Source: an uncultured Oscillospiraceae bacterium
GTDB taxonomy: Bacteria; Bacillota; Clostridia; Oscillospirales; Acutalibacteraceae
Direction of reading: 5' to 3'
Assembly (NCBI GenBank): GCA_900549945.1
Contig: URQJ01000050.1
Span: 1 to 11,231, forward strand
Length of the DNA: 11,231 nucleotides
Positions 5,760 through 10,427 of this stretch are shown here, piece by piece (position 1 is the first letter of the stretch; each line of letters opens with the position of its first letter). Position numbers and translations under genes: made by a program. The notes beneath the pieces were generated by a model. The model did no database searches and was not told the DNA's origin. It saw only the letters and a list, made by a program, of their open reading frames with translations.

Positions 5760-5968
5760 ATGCCGGGGCGGTTTACGAATGCGGCGAGTCCGGCCGCGCA
5801 CCGCAGCACCACGGGGCCGGAGATCCGGCGGATACGGATGGCGGGGGCGATCTTTTTGTGGCGGGCGCCGGCACGGCGGCCGGCGTCGGCGAATACCTCA
5901 AGGCGCAGAACCCCGCCGTCCGTGTGGCCGCGGCGGAGCCGGCGGATTCGCCCGTGTTTTCGGGCGGG
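5755..5968 (+). pseudogene. Cysteine synthase remnant, right piece (frameshifted)
   Basis: The plus strand encodes F-MPGRFTN-AASPAAHR-STTGPEI in one frame, then DTDGGGDLFVAGAGT, GVGEYLKAQNPAVRV and EPADSPVFSGG in another. These are the consecutive CysK motifs QF-NPANP-AHR-TTGPEIW-DTDG, FVAGVGTGGT-GVG and EPADSPVLSGG, roughly residues 135-215 of the enzyme. Between GPEI (ending 5825) and D (5831) only 5 bases replace two codons, so one base has been lost. The glycine loop reads GAGTAAGVG and lacks three residues. The C-terminal third is absent; the sequence runs into a terminator hairpin. With the left piece, this is one decayed gene split by the island. No catalytic-lysine part survives, so it cannot be functional. 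Confidence 0.85.
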
Positions 5969-5976
5969 GTATGCAG

Positions 5977-6006
5977 AAAGGGCGGAGCCGCGCAGCTCCG
6001 CCCTTT
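5977..6006. terminator. Bidirectional terminator after the Rrf2 regulator gene
   Basis: 12-bp perfect stem AAAGGGCGGAGC / GCTCCGCCCTTT with a 6-base loop; the A/T ends give U tails in both directions. It lies 31 bases past the regulator stop on the minus strand and at the broken end of the cysteine synthase remnant on the plus strand. Confidence 0.85.
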
Positions 6007-6037
6007 TTCACACACCGGTTCCCATGCCCGCTGCCGC

Positions 6038-6457
6038 TTACAAAGTACCCGCGCGGCTGTCAAGAATATCCTGCAGGGTGATGCCGTCGAGATATTCGTT
6101 GATGACGCGGTTTAGCCCCTGCCAGACCGGCAGCGTGATGCAGTCGCCGCTGCGGCCGCACAGGATGGGGTCGTGGTCGAGGCAGGCGACCGGCGCGAGG
6201 CTGCCCTCCGTGATGCGCAGAACCGCGCCGACCGTATATTTATCCGGCGTCTGCGCCAGCCGGTAGCCGCCCTGAAAGCCGCGGCTCGCGATCAGGATGT
6301 CCGATTTATTCAGCATGGGCACGATCTGCTCGAGGTATTTTTTGGAGACATTCTGCCGCGCGGCGATGTCCTTGAGGGCGACGAAGCCCTCGCCCTGATT
6401 TTGTGCGAGGTCGAGCAGCATGCGCAGCGCATAGCGCCCCTTGGTAGAGATCTTCAT
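6038..6457 (-). CDS. Rrf2-family transcriptional regulator (IscR/CymR-like)
   Basis: A 139-residue protein starting MKISTKGRYALRMLLDLA, the diagnostic Rrf2 N-terminus. The winged HTH spans about residues 25-70 (LKDIAARQNVSKKYLEQIV, then SRGFQGGYRLA). Three cysteines, C92, C100 and C106 (ACLDHDPILCGRSGDC), occupy the loop where IscR and its relatives bind an Fe-S cluster; Bacillus CymR lacks them. It may therefore sense Fe-S or redox status, or control cysteine genes as CymR does. Supporting context: it sits beside a broken cysteine synthase gene and 2.7 kb from metY. Start ATG 6457 has AAAGGA 10 bases upstream. Its promoter overlaps an AT-rich palindrome, suggesting autoregulation. Length and domain layout are normal. 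Confidence 0.9.
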   Translation of the reverse strand: MKISTKGRYALRMLLDLAQNQGEGFVALKDIAARQNVSKKYLEQIVPMLNKSDILIASRGFQGGYRLAQTPDKYTVGAVLRITEGSLAPVACLDHDPILCGRSGDCITLPVWQGLNRVINEYLDGITLQDILDSRAGTL

Positions 6458-6490
6458 GTTTGTTCCGTCCTTTGCGCAGGTGTTTTACCT

Positions 6491-6519
6491 ATAATACCAT
6501 ATTATTAGTAGGCTTTCAA
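6491..6519 (-). promoter_or_regulatory. Promoter of the Rrf2 regulator with overlapping palindrome
   Basis: TTGAAA (6514-6519), 17-base spacer, TATTAT (6491-6496), with TG one base before the -10. Inside lies ATAAT-N5-ATTAT (6491-6505), flanked by outer CCTA (6488-6491) and TAGG (6509-6512) arms. This is a plausible autoregulatory site. It shares the core ACCATA with the palindrome at 3456-3480 upstream of metY. Confidence 0.7.
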
Positions 6520-6540
6520 GCCGTAAATTGCGCGAAGGAA

Positions 6541-6612
6541 AAACAAAGCACTCTTTCAACGGAGAAGCTCTGCTTTTGAATAAAAGAGGCTGCTCTTGGC
6601 TGAAAGAGTGCT
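6541..6612 (-). terminator. Large terminator hairpin of the ABC-importer operon
   Basis: Perfect 12-bp arms AGCACTCTTTCA (6547-6558) and TGAAAGAGTGCT (6601-6612) enclose 42 bases that can fold further (CTTTT/AAAAG inner stem). On the minus strand it is followed by TTGTTTTTCC. A second pair, AACAAAGC (6542-6549) and GCTTTGTT (6631-6638), overlaps the lower arm and the stop codon of the last gene, so two exclusive folds are possible. Confidence 0.7.
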
Positions 6613-6637
6613 GCTCCCTGTTAAGGAAGCGCTTTGT

Positions 6638-6823
6638 TCACATCTGCTTGCGGACGATCGTGTATTCGTCGCCGGGGCGGTAGTACGGGCAGTCCGAAAA
6701 GGCGCCGCGGATGAACCGCGCGGTCTCGTCCTCATCGAGCTCCATGTCGCACACATAAAAGCCGTATTCCGGGTCGTACTCGTAATACAGGCAGTCCTCG
6801 CATTTTGAAGGGTTCGCTGCCAT
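6638..6823 (-). CDS. Small four-cysteine protein (DUF6472-like), last gene of importer operon
   Basis: A 61-residue acidic protein with C8-x2-C11, C25 and C45 (KCEDCLYYEYD, VCDMELDED, DCPYYRPGDEY) and ending in TIVRKQM. The four cysteines could form a zinc or other metal site. It resembles a clostridial family of unknown function that I recall as DUF6472; that name should be checked. A GTG at 6835 overlaps the ATPase stop and is also possible, but GAGGG 5 bases before ATG 6823 favours the shorter form. It lies 8 bases from the ATPase stop, so it is co-expressed with the importer. No function is assigned. Confidence 0.7.
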   Translation of the reverse strand: MAANPSKCEDCLYYEYDPEYGFYVCDMELDEDETARFIRGAFSDCPYYRPGDEYTIVRKQM

Positions 6824-6831
6824 GGCGGCCC

Positions 6832-7590
6832 TCACAGCACGCTTTGCAGGAACTGGCGCGTGCGCTCGTGCTTCGGCGCCGTAAAGATCTCCTGCGGGGG
6901 GCCCTCCTCCAAAATCGCGCCGTCGTACATAAAGACAACACGGTCGGCGACCTCGCGGGCAAAGCCCATCTCATGCGTGACGACGAGCATTGTCATGCCG
7001 TCCTCCGCGAGCTTTTTCATGACGGCGAGCACGTCGCCGACGAGCTCGGGGTCGAGCGCGCTGGTCGGCTCGTCAAAGAGCATGATTTTCGGCTCCATCG
7101 CGAGCGCGCGGGCGATCGCGACGCGCTGCTGCTGACCGCCGGAGAGCTTCGCGGGGTAGGCGTCGAGCTTATCGCCGAGGCCGACCTGCTCTAAAAGCTG
7201 CACGGCCTTTTCGCGGGCCTTGTCGGCTGGCACGCCTTTCACGGTCATCGGCGCGAGCATCACGTTCTGCAGGGCCGTTTTGTGCGGGAAGAGGTTGAAG
7301 CGCTGGAACACCATGCCCATCTCGAGCAGAATGGCGGCGCGCTCCTTTTGGTGAATCTTGATCTGATTGTGCCCGTTTACGCGGTCCTCAATCAGCCGGT
7401 CGTCGATCCAGATCTTGCCGCTCGTGCTCTTTTCGAGGCGGTTCAGCGAGCGCAGATACGTCGACTTGCCCGCGCCGGACGGGCCGATGATGACGATGAC
7501 CTCGCCCGGCTCCACCGTGAGGCTGACGTTTTTTAAAACCTCAACCGTGCCGAAGGATTTGCAGATGTTTTCCGTTTTGATGATCGACAT
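6832..7590 (-). CDS. Polar amino-acid ABC importer ATPase
   Basis: A 252-residue ATPase of the GlnQ/HisP/ArtP group that energises amino-acid import on the cytoplasmic face. Motifs in order: Walker [10 protein letters not shown] (36-44), Q-loop Q96 in FQRFNLFPH, signature LSGGQ (149-153), Walker B IMLFDE (169-174) with catalytic E174, D-loop SALDPE and H206 of the H-loop (VVTHEM). The RFNLFPH after the Q-loop is typical of the polar amino-acid subfamily. ATG 7590 follows AAGGGGGAT. It lies 12 bases downstream of the permease stop; the small four-cysteine gene follows directly. The length is normal and all catalytic residues are present. Confidence 0.96.
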   Translation of the reverse strand: MSIIKTENICKSFGTVEVLKNVSLTVEPGEVIVIIGPSGAGKSTYLRSLNRLEKSTSGKIWIDDRLIEDRVNGHNQIKIHQKERAAILLEMGMVFQRFNLFPHKTALQNVMLAPMTVKGVPADKAREKAVQLLEQVGLGDKLDAYPAKLSGGQQQRVAIARALAMEPKIMLFDEPTSALDPELVGDVLAVMKKLAEDGMTMLVVTHEMGFAREVADRVVFMYDGAILEEGPPQEIFTAPKHERTRQFLQSVL

Positions 7591-7602
7591 GTCAAATCCC
7601 CC

Positions 7603-8265
7603 TTATTCGTAGATCGAAAGGCGCTTTTCGAGGCGGTTGAAAATGAAGGTGAAAGCGCCCGTGATAATCAGGTAAATAATCATGGCCGGGATGTAGACGA
7701 GCGCGCTCGCCTTGTTCGAAGCGATGATCTTGGTCTGGTAGGTCAGGTCCGTCAGCGCGATGATCGAGACGAGCGAGGTGTCTTTCAGCACCATGACGAA
7801 CTCGTTGCAGATCGGCGGGATCATGCGGCGGTACGACTGCGGGATGATGACGAGGCGCATCGCTTGGCTGCGGGTGAGCCCGAGCGCGCGGGAGGCCTCC
7901 ATCTGGCCCTTGTCGATCGATTCGATCGCGGCGCGGATGATCTCGGCGAGATAGGCCGCGACGTTCAGCGTGAACGCGAGCCAAGCCGCGAAGAAGCGGC
8001 TCTGGATGTTGAGCGCGGGCACGAGCTGCGGCAGCGTGTAGTAGATGAAAAAGAGCTGCATCAGAAGCGGCGTGCCGCGGAAAAAGAAGATGTAGGCGCG
8101 GCAGATCCCGCTGATTACCGCATTGCGGGAGATCTTGCCCAGCGCGAGAAAGACGCTGAAAACGAGCGCGGCGGCAACGGAGAGCACAGAGAGCGCGAGC
8201 GTCGTGCCGGTGGACTGGATCAGGGCGGGCATCCAGCCAATAATCTGTTGGATTGCATCCATCAT
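7603..8265 (-). CDS. Polar amino-acid ABC importer permease
   Basis: A 220-residue membrane protein of the His/Glu/Gln/Arg/opine permease family with about five membrane spans. FRGTPLLMQLFFIYY (62-76) is the conserved segment of the family; the cytoplasmic EAA loop (about 117-131, QMEASRALGLT) docks the ATPase; KDTSLVSII (161-169) is the conserved later segment. It probably works as a homodimer because only one permease gene is present. The start is one of two adjacent ATGs (8265 or 8262); the best ribosome site, GGAGGA, is about 12 bases upstream, further than usual. It lies 71 bases after the first-copy lipoprotein, with a stable hairpin in the gap. Confidence 0.95.
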   Translation of the reverse strand: MMDAIQQIIGWMPALIQSTGTTLALSVLSVAAALVFSVFLALGKISRNAVISGICRAYIFFFRGTPLLMQLFFIYYTLPQLVPALNIQSRFFAAWLAFTLNVAAYLAEIIRAAIESIDKGQMEASRALGLTRSQAMRLVIIPQSYRRMIPPICNEFVMVLKDTSLVSIIALTDLTYQTKIIASNKASALVYIPAMIIYLIITGAFTFIFNRLEKRLSIYE

Positions 8266-8292
8266 GGCGTATTCATTTCCTCCATATCAAGG

Positions 8293-8318
8293 CAGAGACC
8301 CTGCGCGCAGAGTCTCTG
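8293..8318 (-). other. Intercistronic hairpin between lipoprotein and permease genes
   Basis: A near-perfect 26-base palindrome (CAGAGAC...GTCTCTG, with CTGCG/CGCAG inside and a U-G pair) with no U tail. In ABC importer operons such stems often protect the upstream binding-protein mRNA from decay, giving excess binding protein over permease. Confidence 0.65.
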
Positions 8319-8336
8319 AATGCGTTTTTGAAAGGC

Positions 8337-9164
8337 TTATTTCTTTGTGACGATGACGAGCTGGTTCGAAACGTACGGCTCGGTCATCTCGTAGGCCGCC
8401 TGACGCTCCGGCGTGATGGAGACCGCCGCGATGATCATATCGTACTGGCCCTTGTCGAGGCCGGCAAACACGCCGTCGAACGTGGTGTTGACGAACTCGA
8501 CCTCAAGGCCGAACATGGAAGCGAGCTCTTTCGCGAGGTCCACATCGAAGCCGATGTACTCGAGGCCGGAGTCGTCGGTGTACTCCATCGGGGGATAGCC
8601 GGCCTCAAAGCCGATGATCAGCTTGCCGTCCTCGACGGTCGAGAGCTTCGAGAGGTCCATCGCCGGCTCCTCGGTGACGGTGCGCACGCCCTCCGTCACA
8701 TTCGAGCCGAAGTGCTTCGTCGCGATCTCGCCCATCTTGCCGTTGTAGTACAGCGTGTCGATGGCGGATTCCACGAGCTCGAGCATGCCGGTATTGCCCT
8801 TTTTGAGGCAGATGCCCATCGGCTCGCCCTCCTCGCTCTTCCACACGCTCTGGAACTTATCCTCCTCGCCGGTGAGGTAGTAGGCGGCGACGACGCTGTC
8901 CACATACACGGCGTCGCAGCGGCCGAGTTCGAGGTCGTCGAAGCACTGCGTCACCTTCTCATAGGGGAGAATCTCCACGTTTACGCCCTCGGCCTGCATC
9001 TCCTGCAGGCTGTCGTGCGCGGTGGTCGCGGTCTGCACCGAAACCTTTGCGCCCTCGAAATCCGCCGGGCTTTCTACTTTCTTGGTTTCCCCGCCGCCGC
9101 AGGCCGTCACGGAAAGCGCGAGCGCGCCCGCCAGCACAGCGGCGAAAATCTTCTTTGCTTTCAT
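8337..9164 (-). CDS. Circularly permuted amino-acid-binding lipoprotein, copy 1
   Basis: A 275-residue lipoprotein: signal peptide with lipobox VTAC22, then a solute-binding domain of the SBP_bac_3 type in permuted order. Residues 31-153 correspond to the second half of a standard protein: ADFEGAKVSVQTATTAH (lobe-2 entry, ligand loop T45-T48), LGRCDAVYVDS (84-90), LKKGNT, and the C-terminal helices ending KHFG (150-153). A linker (about 154-179) leads to residues 180-275, the normal first half: LIIGFEAGYPPMEY, GFDVDLAKELA, KGQYDMIIAAVSITPER (R254, expected carboxylate ligand), ending at the hinge strand QLVIVTKK. The pocket is therefore complete, but the chain starts and ends at the hinge. 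Start ATG 9164 has AAGGA upstream; the frame is open to 9203, but a start there would put 13 residues before the signal peptide. It is first in the permease-ATPase operon. Confidence 0.93.
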   Translation of the reverse strand: MKAKKIFAAVLAGALALSVTACGGGETKKVESPADFEGAKVSVQTATTAHDSLQEMQAEGVNVEILPYEKVTQCFDDLELGRCDAVYVDSVVAAYYLTGEEDKFQSVWKSEEGEPMGICLKKGNTGMLELVESAIDTLYYNGKMGEIATKHFGSNVTEGVRTVTEEPAMDLSKLSTVEDGKLIIGFEAGYPPMEYTDDSGLEYIGFDVDLAKELASMFGLEVEFVNTTFDGVFAGLDKGQYDMIIAAVSITPERQAAYEMTEPYVSNQLVIVTKK

Positions 9165-9207
9165 TGTTCTACAATCCTTCCTTCCTCTGTTGTTCACAAG
9201 CATTTAC

Positions 9208-9236
9208 ATTTTACCCTGAAACCGTTTTGGGGTCAA
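9208..9236 (-). promoter_or_regulatory. Promoter of lipoprotein copy 1 and the importer operon
   Basis: TTGACC (9231-9236), 17-base spacer, TAAAAT (9208-9213). The element arrangement is duplicated upstream of copy 2 (10283-10311). Confidence 0.8.
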
Positions 9237-9253
9237 TTGATGAATCTGACAAA
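9233..9253 (-). promoter_or_regulatory. Conserved 21-bp block upstream of lipoprotein copy 1
   Basis: Matches 19 of 21 bases with 10308-10328. It overlaps the -35 and extends upstream; its core includes the palindrome TCAATTGA. It may be a regulator or alpha-CTD contact, or simply sequence kept since the duplication. Confidence 0.55.
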
Positions 9254-9256
9254 TTC

Positions 9257-9272
9257 GTGCATATTTATACAT
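9257..9272 (-). promoter_or_regulatory. ARG-box-like site upstream of lipoprotein copy 1
   Basis: ATGTATAAATATGCAC matches 12 of 16 bases of the symmetric arginine-repressor half-operator ATGAATAATTATTCAT. It is 20 bases upstream of the -35, exactly as at copy 2. The match is weak on its own. Confidence 0.35.
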
Positions 9273-9333
9273 ATATACATAGCTATTTCCGAGCATCCTG
9301 CCGAATCCGCGCGCTGCATGCCGCCCGGGGGCG

Positions 9334-9361
9334 AAAAAGGAGAGGGGGGAAGCGCCTCTCC
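9334..9361 (-). terminator. Terminator after lipoprotein copy 2
   Basis: 7-bp stem GGAGAGG / CCTCTCC (9339-9345, 9355-9361) followed on the minus strand by five Us. An adjacent CCGGCGG/CCGCCGG palindrome lies just before it. It makes copy 2 largely monocistronic. Confidence 0.75.
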
Positions 9362-9390
9362 GCCGGCGGTCCGCCGGATTTTCCGCGCGC

Positions 9391-10218
9391 TTATTTCTTT
9401 GTGACAATGACGAGCTGGTTCGAGACGTACGGCTCGGTCAGCTCGTAGGCCGCCGCGCGCTCCGGCGTGATCGAAACCGAGGAGATCACGACGTCGTACT
9501 GGCCCTTGTCGAGGCCGGCGAAGATGCCGTCCCACGCGGTGTTGACGAGCTCCACGTCAAGGCCGAGCAGCGCGCCGAGCTCGTTTGCGAGGTCTACGTC
9601 GAAGCCCATCGGGTTGAGGCCGCTCTCGTCCATGTACTCCATCGGCGGGTAGCCGATCTCCACGCCGACGGTCAGCGTGCCGTCCGCGATGGTCGAGAGC
9701 TTCGAGAGGTCGAGCACCGGCTCTTCTGTGACGGTGCGCACGCCGTCCACGTCGTCCGCCGAGCCGAAATGCTTCTCGGAGAGCGCGGCCATCGTGCCGT
9801 TATAGTACAGCGTGTCGATAGCGCTTTCCAGAATCGCCTTCAAATCGGTGTTGCCCTTCTTGAGGGCGATGCCGATCGGCTCGCCGTCCTCGCTCGTCCA
9901 TACCTTCTGGAACTGGTCGCTGCCGGTCAGGTAGTAGCCGGCGACGACGCTGTCCACGTACACGGCGTCGCAGCGGCCGAGTTCGAGGTCGTCGAAGCAC
10001 TGCGTCACCTTTTCGTAGGGCAGCACCTCGATGTTTTTGCCCGCGTCGAGCATATCCTGAATGTTCTCGTGCGCGGTGGTCGCGGTCTGCACCGAGATCT
10101 TCGCACCCTCGAAATCGTCCGGGCTTTCGATCGTTTTGTCGGAATCACCGCCGCAAGCTGTCACAGACAGCGCGAGCATGCCGGATAAAAGCACGGCGAA
10201 AATCTTCTTAGCATTCAT
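9391..10218 (-). CDS. Circularly permuted amino-acid-binding lipoprotein, copy 2
   Basis: A 275-residue lipoprotein with lipobox VTAC22 and the same permuted domain order as copy 1. The normal second half comes first: DDFEGAKISVQTATTAH, DLELGRCDAVYVDS, ALKKGNT, EKHFG. A linker follows, then the normal first half: VGVEIGYPPMEY, GFDVDLANELG, SVSITPER (R254), QLVIVTKK. Hand alignment with copy 1 gives about 198 identities over 275 positions, with one short compensating indel pair, so this is a paralogue pair that duplicated after the permutation. Differences cluster at 51-60, 100-150 and the YPPMEY/GFDV flanks, which could shift ligand preference. It has its own promoter and terminator and no permease of its own, so it presumably delivers ligand to the shared permease. 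ATG 10218 follows AAGGA by about 9 bases. Confidence 0.93.
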   Translation of the reverse strand: MNAKKIFAVLLSGMLALSVTACGGDSDKTIESPDDFEGAKISVQTATTAHENIQDMLDAGKNIEVLPYEKVTQCFDDLELGRCDAVYVDSVVAGYYLTGSDQFQKVWTSEDGEPIGIALKKGNTDLKAILESAIDTLYYNGTMAALSEKHFGSADDVDGVRTVTEEPVLDLSKLSTIADGTLTVGVEIGYPPMEYMDESGLNPMGFDVDLANELGALLGLDVELVNTAWDGIFAGLDKGQYDVVISSVSITPERAAAYELTEPYVSNQLVIVTKK

Positions 10219-10246
10219 TTTTATTCATCCTTCCTCATTTTCCTCC

Positions 10247-10266
10247 GCCGGCAGATTCCCGCCGGC
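10247..10266 (-). other. Small hairpin in the 5' leader of lipoprotein copy 2
   Basis: GCCGGC repeated with an 8-base loop between, in the leader just upstream of the ribosome site. It could affect translation or mRNA stability; no known riboswitch fold is recognised. Confidence 0.4.
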
Positions 10267-10282
10267 TTTATAGAATACCTGT

Positions 10283-10311
10283 ATTTTACCTTGTTTTCCG
10301 GTGGAGTTCAA
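10283..10311 (-). promoter_or_regulatory. Promoter of lipoprotein copy 2
   Basis: TTGAAC (10306-10311), 17-base spacer, TAAAAT (10283-10288), same geometry as the copy 1 promoter. Confidence 0.8.
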
Positions 10312-10328
10312 TTGATGGATCGGACAAA
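10308..10328 (-). promoter_or_regulatory. Conserved 21-bp block upstream of lipoprotein copy 2
   Basis: Partner of 9233-9253, two mismatches in 21 bases, same distance to the -10. Confidence 0.55.
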
Positions 10329-10331
10329 TAA

Positions 10332-10355
10332 ATGTATAATTATTCGTATATACAT
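10332..10355 (-). promoter_or_regulatory. ARG-box-like palindrome upstream of lipoprotein copy 2
   Basis: ACGAATAATTATACAT (10332-10347) matches 14 of 16 bases of the symmetric arginine-repressor half-operator. It overlaps a perfect inverted repeat ATGTATA-N10-TATACAT (10332-10355). An ArgR/AhrC-type site would fit an arginine or basic amino-acid importer. Confidence 0.45.
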
Positions 10356-10375
10356 GGGGGATTTGTCAAAACACA

Positions 10376-10424
10376 CAAAAAGCGCCCGTGCAGGCAGAGA
10401 AACAGGATCCTGCACGGGCGCTTT
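10376..10424 (-). terminator. Terminator of the IlvD-family gene
   Basis: 16-bp perfect stem (10379-10394 with 10409-10424, AAAGCGCCCGTGCAGG arm) with a 14-base loop, followed on the minus strand by TTTTTGTGTG. It begins within 4 bases of the gene's stop codon. Confidence 0.93.
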
Positions 10425-10427
10425 CGT

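Noticed and set aside
9165..9203. Start of lipoprotein copy 1 at 9203
   Set aside because: It would put 13 residues before a normal lipoprotein signal peptide and overlap the promoter; copy 2 aligns from the ATG at 9164.
8253..9404. Long plus-strand open frame of 383 codons opposite lipoprotein copy 1
   Set aside because: Antisense shadow with low-complexity composition; the minus-strand product has a signal peptide and clear motifs.
8337..10218. Lipoproteins as fusions of two incomplete binding domains
   Set aside because: Each half of the fold is present exactly once and total length equals a single domain, so permutation explains them better.
10332..10369. Additional promoter from TTGACA at 10364-10369
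   Set aside because: No acceptable -10 hexamer at 16-18 bases.
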